Position numbers and translations under genes: made by a program
Notes under the pieces: model-generated
Databases searched by the model: none
Told to the model about the DNA's origin: nothing
Seen by the model: only the letters and a program-made list of their open reading frames with translations
Shown here: positions 42,775-52,015 of the stretch, in pieces
How positions within the stretch are numbered: the stretch's first letter is position 1
Layout of the letters: each line of letters begins with the position of its first letter
DNA from: DASXUG01 sp036504995
GTDB taxonomy: Bacteria; Pseudomonadota; Gammaproteobacteria; Burkholderiales; Methylophilaceae
Length of the DNA stretch: 64,000 bases
Direction of reading: 5' to 3'
NCBI GenBank assembly: GCA_036504995.1
Contig: DASXUG010000008.1
Coordinates: 248,001 to 312,000 of the forward strand

Positions 42775-42790
42775 CGGGGCTGACACAAAA

Positions 42791-43810
42791 ATGCTTAGCT
42801 ACTTAATTAAACGCGTACTTTGGATGATACCTTTACTAGTAGGCATCAGCTTAATATCATTTTTCATCATGCACTTAGCGCCAGGCGATATTACTGCGAC
42901 AGAGGCGAGCTTTAACCCTAAGGCCAGCGAGGAGTCTCGCCAAAAACTGCGTGAACTTTACAACCTAGATAAACCTGTCATCGTACAATATGGCTTGTGG
43001 TTAAAGCGCATGTCTAACCTGGATTTTGGTACCTCATTTGCCAGCCATCAGCGTCCAGTATTTTTAGATAGAAAAGATAAAGATGGTAATGTTGCCAAAG
43101 GTATGATTGAAGAAGCGTTGCCAATTACGTTACTGATTAACCTATTAAGCCTAGGTCTTATCATCTCTATCGCATTACCTTTGGGTGTCATTTCCGCAGT
43201 GAAGCAAAATCAACTGGCAGACAGAAGCATTACTATATTTGTATTTATAGGGTTTGCTATCCCTAGTTTTTGGCTTGCGTTACTGCTTATGTATTGGACG
43301 GGCGTGCTACATAGCTGGTTACCTATATCAGGGCTGCACAGTGTAGGTTTTGAAAAGCTACCATGGTTATTTCAGCAGATTGACATGCTTAAACATCTAG
43401 CATTGCCAGTCTTTATTTCAGCCATTACAGGTTTAGCAGGTATCTCTCTATTTGTGCGTAATGGCATGCTAGATGTTTTATTCCAAGACTACATTACTAC
43501 TGCACGTGCGAAGGGTTTGTCAGAAAATACAGTTATCTATGGACATGCCCTACGCAATGCGCTACTTCCTTTGATTACGCTGCTTGGCTTATCAATTCCA
43601 GGTTTAATCGGCGGTTCCGTCATTGCCGAATCTATTTTTGCGATTCAAGGTATGGGTAAAATTTTTTATGATGCCGTATTAATGCGCGATTTTCCCGTAA
43701 TTATGGGCATTTTAACCATAGGCTCTGCACTCACTTTACTCGGTAACTTGTTCGCTGATCTAGCCTATGCGTGGGCTGATCCACGCGTACGCAGGGGAGT
43801 CGCAACATGA
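42791..43810 (+). CDS. Peptide ABC transporter permease (DppB/OppB type)
   Basis: A 339-residue membrane protein with six helices. The opening MLSYLIKRVLWMIPLLVGISLISF is diagnostic, with SFWLALLLMYW and the EAA loop ARAKGLSENTVIYGHALRNALLPLI that docks the ATPase. The ATG at 42791 is chosen because the frame upstream overlaps the previous gene. It ends 4 bases inside the next gene. Confidence 0.93.
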   Translation: MLSYLIKRVLWMIPLLVGISLISFFIMHLAPGDITATEASFNPKASEESRQKLRELYNLDKPVIVQYGLWLKRMSNLDFGTSFASHQRPVFLDRKDKDGNVAKGMIEEALPITLLINLLSLGLIISIALPLGVISAVKQNQLADRSITIFVFIGFAIPSFWLALLLMYWTGVLHSWLPISGLHSVGFEKLPWLFQQIDMLKHLALPVFISAITGLAGISLFVRNGMLDVLFQDYITTARAKGLSENTVIYGHALRNALLPLITLLGLSIPGLIGGSVIAESIFAIQGMGKIFYDAVLMRDFPVIMGILTIGSALTLLGNLFADLAYAWADPRVRRGVAT

Positions 43811-44667
43811 TGCAAGCTCCAACCTCTGCACCAGTAAACCATCGTGGCTTATTTAAGCAGGCACTGGCTAATCCACTCGCATTAGCGGGCTTTATCATCA
43901 TTGGTCTAATATTTATATTCGCTATTTTCGCCCCTTTATTTGCGCCTTATGACCCCAATGCTATCGACGTGAAAGCTATTTTATTAGCCCCCTCCTCTGC
44001 ACACTGGATGGGTACCGATGGTTTGGGACGTGATGTGTTATCGCGCATGTTGTTTGGTGGCCGTATTTCATTGCTGGTGGGTATCGTCGCAGTTGGTATT
44101 GCAACAGCTATCGGCATCCTCCTCGGTGCTATTGCTGGCTACTATCGTGGATGGGTGGATACATTGATTATGCGTCTGGTAGACGTGATGCTTTCCATCC
44201 CTACTTTTTTCTTAATATTAGCCGTCATCGCCTTTTTGACTCCTTCAATCTGGAACATCATGATCGTGATTGGTCTCACCTCTTGGATGGGGGTGACACG
44301 CCTAGTTAGGGCTGAGTTCTTAAGCTTACACGGTCGTGAGTTTGTATTGGCCTCTCGTACACTAGGCGCGAAAGATGGTCGCTTAATATTTAAACATCTA
44401 CTACCTAACAGTCTAACGCCTATTATCGTTAGCTCGGTGCTGGGTATTGCTAGCGCGGTGCTAGTAGAATCTGGCCTAAGCTTCTTGGGCTTAGGTGTAC
44501 AGGCACCACAAGCCTCTTGGGGCAACATACTTACAGATGGTAAAGAGTACATACAGTTTGCTTGGTGGCTGTCACTTTTCCCAGGCCTTGCCATTTTAAT
44601 TACCGTGTTAGGGTATAATTTATTAGGTGAAGGCTTAAGGGACGCATTAGACCCTAGAAGTCGATAA
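43807..44667 (+). CDS. Peptide ABC transporter permease (DppC/OppC type)
   Basis: A 286-residue permease that pairs with the preceding one. Motifs: HWMGTDGLGRDVLSRMLFGGRISL, EAA loop LASRTLGAKDGRLIFKHLLPNSL and the C-terminal LLGEGLRDALDPRSR. ATG overlaps the upstream stop (ATGATG at 43807). Third and last gene of the importer operon. Confidence 0.94.
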   Translation: MMQAPTSAPVNHRGLFKQALANPLALAGFIIIGLIFIFAIFAPLFAPYDPNAIDVKAILLAPSSAHWMGTDGLGRDVLSRMLFGGRISLLVGIVAVGIATAIGILLGAIAGYYRGWVDTLIMRLVDVMLSIPTFFLILAVIAFLTPSIWNIMIVIGLTSWMGVTRLVRAEFLSLHGREFVLASRTLGAKDGRLIFKHLLPNSLTPIIVSSVLGIASAVLVESGLSFLGLGVQAPQASWGNILTDGKEYIQFAWWLSLFPGLAILITVLGYNLLGEGLRDALDPRSR

Positions 44668-44730
44668 GCAAAATCAAACGTTCGTCATACAATATTAATT
44701 AAAACACTCTTATTTTAAGGAAAGTATTTC

Positions 44731-45516
44731 ATGGGATTCCTCACAGGAAAACGTGCACTCATCGTTGGTCTATTAAGTAACCGCTCAATTGCATATGGCA
44801 TTGCAGAAGCCATGAAACGTGAAGGCGCAGAACTTGCTTTCACTTATCAGCTGGATAAATTTCAAGACCGCGTCACTAAACTTGCGGCAGATTTTGATTC
44901 TACTATTGTGTTGCCTTGTGATGTTGCAGAAGATGCGCAAATTGATGCCCTCTTCCCTGCACTTGCTAAGCATTGGGATGGCATTGATATTATTGTGCAC
45001 TCAGTCGCATTTGTACCTAAAGATGCTTTAGACGGGGATTATTTAGATAAAGTTACACGTGAATATTTCCGCATTGCGCATGACATCAGCTCATACAGCT
45101 TTGCGGCGCTTGCTAAGGCTGCACTACCGATGATGGCAGGCCGTAATGGTAGCCTACTGACAGTTAGCTATTTGGGTGCAGAGCGAACATTACCTAACTA
45201 CAACGTTATGGGGGTAGCTAAAGCTAGCCTAGAAGCTAATGTTCGTTATATGGCACAAAGCTTAGGCCCAAAAGGCATCCGCGTAAACGCAGTGTCAGCG
45301 GGCCCAATTAAAACCCTCGCAGCATCAGGTATTGCCGACTTCGACAAGATGCAGGGTTTTAATGAAAAACATGCCCCATTACGTCGCAATGTGACCATTG
45401 AAGAGGTCGGTAACGCTAGCGCATTTTTATGCAGTGATTTAGCATCTGGCATTACAGGTGAAATTACCTATGTGGACGGTGGCATGAACATTACAGCCGC
45501 TGGCGTTATTGACTAA
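44731..45516 (+). CDS. fabI: Enoyl-[acyl-carrier-protein] reductase (NADH)
   Basis: A 261-residue SDR-type reductase for the last step of fatty acid elongation and the target of triclosan. MGFLTGKRALIVGLLSNRSIAYGIA is the cofactor-binding start; the catalytic YxxxxxxK is NYNVMGVAKASLE. C-terminal GITGEITYVDGG. Family clear and residues intact. AAGGAAAG precedes the ATG. Confidence 0.96.
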   Translation: MGFLTGKRALIVGLLSNRSIAYGIAEAMKREGAELAFTYQLDKFQDRVTKLAADFDSTIVLPCDVAEDAQIDALFPALAKHWDGIDIIVHSVAFVPKDALDGDYLDKVTREYFRIAHDISSYSFAALAKAALPMMAGRNGSLLTVSYLGAERTLPNYNVMGVAKASLEANVRYMAQSLGPKGIRVNAVSAGPIKTLAASGIADFDKMQGFNEKHAPLRRNVTIEEVGNASAFLCSDLASGITGEITYVDGGMNITAAGVID

Positions 45517-45545
45517 ATTACAACATTAAATCGGGTATCAATTAA

Positions 45546-46562
45546 ATGAAAGTTCTTATTACTGGTGGTGCTGGCTTTATTGGCTCGCACACTTGTGTGC
45601 AAATGTTGGCTGCGAATCATCATATTGTCGTCATTGATAACTTAAGCAATAGTAGTGAAGTATCCTTAAATCGTGTGCGAAAAATTAGCGGTAAGGACTT
45701 TCCGTTTCACCCTATTGATATCCGCAATAAATCAGAATTACAGCAAATATTTAAGCAATATCAATTTGATGCTGTCATTCATTTTGCTGGTTTAAAAGCT
45801 GTAGGTGAATCAGTAGAAAAACCAATTTTATACTACGATAACAATGTATTAGGCAGCATTATTTTGTTTGAGGTAATGGCCGAAGCTGGTGTTAAAAAAA
45901 TCGTATTCAGCTCATCTGCCACCGTTTATGGCGACCCAGTGTCAGTACCGATCAAAGAAGACTTTCCGCTTCAAGCAACGAACCCATACGGGCAAACCAA
46001 GCTTATGATAGAAAATATCTTACGGGATATTCAAGTCAGTGATAGCACTTGGAGCATCGGTATATTGCGTTACTTTAACCCTATCGGCGCCCATGAAAGC
46101 GGCATGATTGGCGAAGATCCTAACGGCATACCTAACAACCTGCTACCTTATGTTGCACAAGTGGCAGTTGGCCGCCTTGCGAAATTAAGAGTATTTGGAA
46201 ACGATTACACAACACACGATGGTACTGGTGTACGTGACTATATCCACGTCACCGATCTTGCTGATGGTCACGTTGCTGCATTAGATTATTTATTCAAGAA
46301 TCCGGGCCTCATTACCGTAAACCTAGGTACTGGTGTCGGTTATAGTGTGCTAGATGTCGTTAATGCCTTTAGTGCTGCGAGTGGTAGAGAAATCCCTTAC
46401 GAATTCTTGCCTCGCAGAGCGGGTGATGTTGCGGTGAACTATGCTGAACCAAACTATGCGCTAAAACTACTTGGGTGGAAAACACAGTTTAATTTAGAGA
46501 AAATGTGTATCGATACTTGGAACTGGCAGAAAAATAATCCTAATGGTTATTTAGTGAGTTAA
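45546..46562 (+). CDS. galE: UDP-glucose 4-epimerase
   Basis: A 338-residue extended-SDR enzyme. MKVLITGGAGFIGSHTCVQML (NAD-binding), FSSSATVYGDP (serine), NPYGQTKLMIE (catalytic YxxxK) and RYFNPIGAHESGMIGEDPNGIPNNL. Converts UDP-glucose and UDP-galactose. The two glycosyltransferase genes behind it suggest use in surface polysaccharide. Confidence 0.96.
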   Translation: MKVLITGGAGFIGSHTCVQMLAANHHIVVIDNLSNSSEVSLNRVRKISGKDFPFHPIDIRNKSELQQIFKQYQFDAVIHFAGLKAVGESVEKPILYYDNNVLGSIILFEVMAEAGVKKIVFSSSATVYGDPVSVPIKEDFPLQATNPYGQTKLMIENILRDIQVSDSTWSIGILRYFNPIGAHESGMIGEDPNGIPNNLLPYVAQVAVGRLAKLRVFGNDYTTHDGTGVRDYIHVTDLADGHVAALDYLFKNPGLITVNLGTGVGYSVLDVVNAFSAASGREIPYEFLPRRAGDVAVNYAEPNYALKLLGWKTQFNLEKMCIDTWNWQKNNPNGYLVS

Positions 46563-46616
46563 ATATTAAGTAAAAGCATTAAAAAACCTACCCCCAAGTT
46601 GAACGGAAAGAACCGT

Positions 46617-47519
46617 ATGAGTGAAAAAGACATTGAGTTTGGCTTTCTAACCTTAGCCACTAAGAATGATTACTTAAAGGCTATTGGGCTAGCGCTTTCA
46701 ATTAGAGTTAGCAATCCAGGAGTGCCAATTGCAATTGCATGCTCAAATAAAGTCCGTCCCTTAGTTGAGCCTTACTTTGATTATGTCATTGAAGAGCAAG
46801 CTGGTCTGAGAGGGTTCATTCATAAAGTCTATTTAGATATATATTCTCCATTTAAAAATACCGTTTTTTTTGACTCCGATGTATTAGTGTTTAAGCCAGC
46901 CCTACCCTTTGTTAAAGCCTGGCAAGATAATGCATACAACGCCGTTGGCACCTATGATAACAACGGCTTAAGTGCATTTGGTCTAGACCGAGCTGCCATG
47001 CGAGAAAAGTTGAACAAACCTAAGTTTGTTGAAATTGGCGGCGCTGGACATGCTATTTTTTTCAAGCCAGGATGTACCGAGATATTTGAAATGGCAAGAA
47101 AGATCAGCGAGAACTATAAAGAGGTTTCTGGTGGTGCTCGTTATGCGGATGAGGATGCAATGAACATCGTCATGACTTCGATGGACATCGCCCCACGTTC
47201 TAACGATTTACCCAAAGACCTACACTTGACATGTAGACATCTTAGCGCAAGGCCAAACACGATTAAGATGGATGCTAGAAAAGGGCTTTGTCGTTTTGTA
47301 TACAACGATACTGGAGATATCTGGGAACCTTGCATGATGCATTTTGCCTGCAACGAGGCCCCTGTGACCTACACATGGCAACTCTATTTACTGTTCAAAA
47401 AGTTCAATGTCTCAACCAAGGGGCTGTTTACGCTAGGTGCTATGGACTTTTATGAGCTATATATCAAACCTAAGTTACGCTGTGTTGCCAATGTGTTCGG
47501 TCTGAAAAAACGCAAGTAG
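46617..47519 (+). CDS. Putative glycosyltransferase (GT-A fold, DxD motif)
   Basis: A 300-residue protein. TLATKNDYLKAIGLALSIR near the N-terminus and FFDSDVLVFKPALPF (about 84-98) with the DxD-type metal site DSD resemble nucleotide-sugar transferases of the GT8-like type. No membrane segment or signal. The ATG at 46617 has GGAAAG 8 bases upstream; the frame opens earlier with a TTG at 46599. The gene lies between galE and another transferase; acceptor unknown. Confidence 0.75.
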   Translation: MSEKDIEFGFLTLATKNDYLKAIGLALSIRVSNPGVPIAIACSNKVRPLVEPYFDYVIEEQAGLRGFIHKVYLDIYSPFKNTVFFDSDVLVFKPALPFVKAWQDNAYNAVGTYDNNGLSAFGLDRAAMREKLNKPKFVEIGGAGHAIFFKPGCTEIFEMARKISENYKEVSGGARYADEDAMNIVMTSMDIAPRSNDLPKDLHLTCRHLSARPNTIKMDARKGLCRFVYNDTGDIWEPCMMHFACNEAPVTYTWQLYLLFKKFNVSTKGLFTLGAMDFYELYIKPKLRCVANVFGLKKRK

Positions 47520-47579
47520 ATTCTGAAATATTGATAGATTTAACCTGATATTTTTGTTTATCTAAGGTTTGGAGCGACT

Positions 47580-48632
47580 TTGAAATTTCTTAAGTATATT
47601 AAAAAAATAAAATCACTTTTTGACAAAAAACAGCCTACATACTTATTTCGCAAAGGGGAAAGTAAAGGCAAAAACAAGAACATTATTTTTGTTTTGCCTG
47701 TTACCAAATATCAAGCAGGTGGAATTAAAGTGATCTGTCGTCAATCCGAGTTGATCAGCAAATTAAATCCAGCCAAAATTAGCAGTGAAATCTTATTCCC
47801 AGAATCACTCTCCTATAAAGTGACATGGTTTGAACATGAAGCAATCCACAAAAGCGATCTGATATTTGATCCAGCGCTTGATCTTGTTGTGCTTCCAGAG
47901 TTTTGGGTTGTGCCACACGCCAAAATGCTATCTGACATTGGTGTTAAGTATGCAATCTATGTACAAAATGGCTACTCACTTGGCCTTCCCCTCATGAGCC
48001 ATGAATATAGTGAACTCAAGGAGGCATATAAGAATGCCTCGCTGATTCTATCTATCTCTGATGACACTACTGAGTGCATCAAGCTGGCATTTCCCGATGT
48101 TACTGCTGAAATCATTAGAATTTATTACTCAGTCGATGCGGATAAATTTAAAGCATCCTCATCAAAAGAAAATATGATTACCTATATGCCTCGAAAATTA
48201 GCATCCCATAGCAAAATGGTGCTTTTCTTTCTCAATGGAGTGCTGCCAAAGAACTGGAAGATACAGGCTATTGATGGTCTAAATGAGCATGGAGTGATCG
48301 ACATTTTAAGTCGTTCTAAAATTTTCTTGTCGTTTAGCGAGTTTGAAGGATGTCCATTACCTCCTGTGGAAGCAGCCCTATCAGGCAATCAGGTAGTTGG
48401 ATATACAGGAGAAGGTGCAAAGGAATACTGGTATTTGCCGATGTTCACTGAGGTATTTTGTGGTGATATGAAAAGTTATGTTAAGAGTATATTAGACAAA
48501 ATAACCCAGTTAGAAAACAATCCAGCTATAGACACCGATGGCATCAGTAAGTTAGCGGACAGGTACAGCAACAAAACTGAAAATGAGAGTATTACGCGCT
48601 TCTTAAACGCGGTTGAAAAGCTATTTGCTTAA
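47580..48632 (+). CDS. Putative glycosyltransferase (GT-B fold)
   Basis: A 350-residue protein. The N-terminus KNKNIIFVLPVTKYQAGG and the C-terminal FLSFSEFEGCPLPPVEAALSGNQVVGYTGEGAKEYW resemble the nucleotide-binding half of GT-B transferases, with the glutamate pair (E..E) in the form SEFEGCPLPPVE. The start is a TTG (47580-47582) with GGAG 6-9 bases upstream. The basic N-terminus (KFLKYIKKIKSLF) may lie on the membrane. Acceptor unknown. Confidence 0.7.
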   Translation: MKFLKYIKKIKSLFDKKQPTYLFRKGESKGKNKNIIFVLPVTKYQAGGIKVICRQSELISKLNPAKISSEILFPESLSYKVTWFEHEAIHKSDLIFDPALDLVVLPEFWVVPHAKMLSDIGVKYAIYVQNGYSLGLPLMSHEYSELKEAYKNASLILSISDDTTECIKLAFPDVTAEIIRIYYSVDADKFKASSSKENMITYMPRKLASHSKMVLFFLNGVLPKNWKIQAIDGLNEHGVIDILSRSKIFLSFSEFEGCPLPPVEAALSGNQVVGYTGEGAKEYWYLPMFTEVFCGDMKSYVKSILDKITQLENNPAIDTDGISKLADRYSNKTENESITRFLNAVEKLFA

Positions 48633-48668
48633 GCATGTTGCTCGCCACTTTCGAGATTTTTATCGATA

Positions 48669-50696
48669 TCAGTCTGGTACATTCGCCCCATAGAACTTTG
48701 CTTTGAGTTTTTTTAGCTGATCTCTAAAGTCTGCAGCTTTCTCAAACTCCAAGTTTTTAGCACTGTCATGCATGGCTTTTTCTAGGCGTTTAATTTCCTT
48801 CATTATCTGCTTTTCACTGAGACTTTCATATTCGGCTTGATCTTGGGCGGCCTTACGTTCTCGCTTGCCGTCTTCAATATCGTATACGCCATCAATAATG
48901 TCTTTAATGCGCTTAGTGACGCCTTTAGGTGTAATCCCATTCGCTGCATTAAACGCCATTTGTACGCCGCGGCGACGATCTGTTTCATCCATGGCGAGTT
49001 TCATGCTACGCGTGATACGGTTAGCATAGAAGATAACTTTACCATTTAGATTACGCGCAGCGCGGCCAGCAGTTTGTATAAGAGAACGCTCGGAGCGCAG
49101 AAAACCTTCTTTATCTGCATCTAATACTGCCACAAGAGAAACCTCAGGAATATCCAAGCCTTCACGCAATAAGTTAATACCGACCAACACGTCAAACTCA
49201 CCTAAGCGCAAATCGCGGATAATTTCCACACGCTCAACGGTATCAATATCCGAGTGCAAGTAGCGAACTTTGACACCATGCTCTGACAGGTAGTCGGTTA
49301 GGTCTTCAGCCATACGCTTGGTAAGCGTAGTGGCTAATACGCGCTCACCGATGGCGACTCGTAATTTAATCTCAGAAAGTAAATCATCGACTTGCGTATC
49401 CGCAGGTTTAACCGTGATTTCTGGATCTATTAAACCCGTTGGCCGGGCAATCATCTCGACGACTTGCTCTTGATGTGTCGCTTCATATTCAGAGGGCGTA
49501 GCAGAGATAAATACACACTGGCGCATAATGCGCTCAAACTCTTCAAATTTGAGGGGGCGATTATCTAGAGCAGAAGGCAAACGCCAGCCGTAATCTACCA
49601 AATTTTCTTTTCGCGAACGATCCCCTTTATACATCGCGCCAATTTGCGGCACAGTGACATGGCTTTCATCAATAATCATCAGTGCATTTTCTGGCAGATA
49701 ATCAATCAGCGTTGGTGGTGGGTCTCCAGGGTTACGTCCTGTCAGATGGCGACTATAGTTTTCAATGCCTTTGCAAAAACCAATTTCGTTTAGCATTTCC
49801 AAATCAAAGCGTGTGCGCTGCTCAATACGTTGAGCTTCCACCAGTTTATTGTCTTTGATATACACATTCACACGATCGCGTAACTCTGCTTTGATGCCTT
49901 CCATCGCGCGAATGGTTGCTTCACGCGCAGTCACATAGTGGCTGGAGGGGAAAATACGATAATTATGAATCTTGTTATGCATCTGCCCTGTCAGTGGGTC
50001 AAATAACTGAATGTTATCAATTTCATCGTCAAACAAACTAATGCGTACGGCAGTTTCGTTATTTTCCGAGGGAAACACATCAATCACATCGCCACGCACT
50101 CTAAAACAACCGCGGTTAAAGTCAAAGTCATTGCGATCATATTGCATGGTGATCAGCTGATTCACCACATCGCGTTGGCTAATCTTTTTACCCATATGCA
50201 CGTGTAAAACCATGCCATGATACTCAGTGGGATCACCAATACCGTATATCGCTGAAACCGTCGCCACAACCACACAATCTTCTCGCTCCAGCAATGCTTT
50301 GGTGGCAGCTAATCGCATCTGCTCAATATGCTCATTAATGCTGGAATCTTTTTCAATAAACAAATCACGCGATGGCACGTAGGCTTCAGGTTGATAGTAA
50401 TCGTAGTAGGAAACAAAATATTCAACCGCGTTATTGGGGAAAAACTCGCGAAACTCAGAATACAGCTGTGCTGCCAAAGTTTTATTGGGTGCCATGACAA
50501 TCGCAGGGCGCCCAGTACGCGCGATCACATTCGCCATGGTGTAGGTCTTGCCCGAACCCGTTACACCAAGCAGGGTTTGAAATTTCAAGCCCTGTTCTAT
50601 ACCTTGTGTGAGCTTTTCAATGGCTGCTGGCTGATCACCTGCGGGCGGAAATGGTTGATGCAATTGGTAACGACTATTGGGGAATGTAACAAACAC
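48669..50696 (-). CDS. uvrB: Excinuclease ABC subunit B
   Basis: Nucleotide-excision-repair helicase-like subunit. FPPAGDQPAAIEKLTQG, Walker A GVTGSGKTYTMANV, the beta-hairpin YYDYYQPEAYVPSRD, DESHVTVPQ, and the C-terminal UvrC-binding UVR motif (KRLEKAMHDSAKNLEFEKAADFRD, core AKNLEFEKAADFRD). I choose a GTG at 50694-50696, giving 675 residues (E. coli has 673). The frame extends to an ATG at 50756, but the added 20 hydrophobic residues are not typical of UvrB. Confidence 0.95.
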   Translation of the reverse strand: MFVTFPNSRYQLHQPFPPAGDQPAAIEKLTQGIEQGLKFQTLLGVTGSGKTYTMANVIARTGRPAIVMAPNKTLAAQLYSEFREFFPNNAVEYFVSYYDYYQPEAYVPSRDLFIEKDSSINEHIEQMRLAATKALLEREDCVVVATVSAIYGIGDPTEYHGMVLHVHMGKKISQRDVVNQLITMQYDRNDFDFNRGCFRVRGDVIDVFPSENNETAVRISLFDDEIDNIQLFDPLTGQMHNKIHNYRIFPSSHYVTAREATIRAMEGIKAELRDRVNVYIKDNKLVEAQRIEQRTRFDLEMLNEIGFCKGIENYSRHLTGRNPGDPPPTLIDYLPENALMIIDESHVTVPQIGAMYKGDRSRKENLVDYGWRLPSALDNRPLKFEEFERIMRQCVFISATPSEYEATHQEQVVEMIARPTGLIDPEITVKPADTQVDDLLSEIKLRVAIGERVLATTLTKRMAEDLTDYLSEHGVKVRYLHSDIDTVERVEIIRDLRLGEFDVLVGINLLREGLDIPEVSLVAVLDADKEGFLRSERSLIQTAGRAARNLNGKVIFYANRITRSMKLAMDETDRRRGVQMAFNAANGITPKGVTKRIKDIIDGVYDIEDGKRERKAAQDQAEYESLSEKQIMKEIKRLEKAMHDSAKNLEFEKAADFRDQLKKLKAKFYGANVPD

Positions 50697-50875
50697 GATC
50701 ACAACCAAAAATTCTGTAAACAAGTATTCTAGCAGGCATAGCAAAACATCTGACAACTTTCATTGCAACACTGTGTATAAAAACACTTTCCTGAACTTTT
50801 ATTTGCAAAAACAGTCATCTACTATCACTAGATACTGCGTATTACCAATAACAAAATCATTTTAGGGGCTATCCA

Positions 50876-51901
50876 ATGCGTAAACTGTTAGTTGTGTTTT
50901 TATCCATCATTACTTTGCCAGCCGCTCAAGCGCAAGATCAAGAGGCTTTCAACCAAGAAAAACTCCTCGAAGCGTTCTTTTCCATTGTAATGATACGGGG
51001 ATATAGTGAAAATGGCGGGATGTCATATGGCTCTGGCATTGTAGTAGCTCAAGATAAAGTACTGACAAACTGTCATATTTTTCGTTTGACCAAACAGCCA
51101 TGGATTTCTCGAGGGGAAGATACTTATACCATCACCTCCTTTCAAGCAGATCGCTACCATGATATTTGTCTAGTGAGTGCGCAAAACTTGCCGTTTAAAC
51201 CTATTACGCTTGGTAATGCTGGCACGCTACATAAAGGCCAAGATGTCGTATCCATAGGTTATTCAAACGGTATGAATGCGCCGCTGACATCTCTTGGCAC
51301 CGTTCAATCTGTTTATAATTTTGACAGCGGCAACGTGGTGCGCACTAATGCACGCTTTGTGATGGGGGCAAGTGGCAGTGGCTTGTTCGATAGCTCAGGT
51401 CACCTATTAGGCATTAACACCATTAAGACACCTGGTAATAACGCTTATTACTACTCATTACCATTGGAGTGGTTAGAGGTTGTGGCTAAGCAACCCGTAG
51501 AAACTAAATTCCCAATTGTTGGTAAAACTTTTTGGGAAGAAGATGACGCACAAAAGCCCTATTTTATGCAAATGGCCGAGCCCGAGCTGAATGAAAACTG
51601 GGAAAAGCTGTTAGAAGTTGCCCAAGCATGGACAACTTCCGAGCCCAAAAATACAGAGGCTTGGTTTGAGTTAGGCCTAGCAAATGACCACTTAAACAAA
51701 GCCGCTGATGCAGAAAAGGCGTACCGCCAAGCAGTAGCTCTTAATCCCCAAAATACGGATGCACTATTCCGCATCGGTGTGCTTGCCTCGGAAAAAGGCG
51801 ATAAAGCGCAAGTGCATGCAATTCGTCTAGCCCTTTCTGATATTGATAAAACCATCGCAGAGTCATTCAGCAAAACGGTGGGTTGTGAATCGCAGTGCTA
51901 A
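50876..51901 (+). CDS. Secreted trypsin-like serine protease with TPR repeats
   Basis: A 341-residue protein. Signal peptide MRKLLVVFLSIITLPAAQA. The chymotrypsin-fold domain has the triad H67 (VLTNCHIF), D96 (YHDICLV) and S166 (GASGSG). Residues 235-320 form about two tetratricopeptide repeats (TEAWFELGLANDHLNKAADAEKAYRQAV). A HtrA-like activity without a PDZ domain is suggested. Periplasmic or secreted. Confidence 0.83.
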   Translation: MRKLLVVFLSIITLPAAQAQDQEAFNQEKLLEAFFSIVMIRGYSENGGMSYGSGIVVAQDKVLTNCHIFRLTKQPWISRGEDTYTITSFQADRYHDICLVSAQNLPFKPITLGNAGTLHKGQDVVSIGYSNGMNAPLTSLGTVQSVYNFDSGNVVRTNARFVMGASGSGLFDSSGHLLGINTIKTPGNNAYYYSLPLEWLEVVAKQPVETKFPIVGKTFWEEDDAQKPYFMQMAEPELNENWEKLLEVAQAWTTSEPKNTEAWFELGLANDHLNKAADAEKAYRQAVALNPQNTDALFRIGVLASEKGDKAQVHAIRLALSDIDKTIAESFSKTVGCESQC

Positions 51902-52015
51902 TTTGATAATGAAGGACTGATTTTATTAAGAAAAAAGGTAATTTTTGGTTTCGTTGAATGAAAATTATGCGTAAAATCACGCCTTTTACGCATAATCCCA
52001 TCAAGGACACTTATT

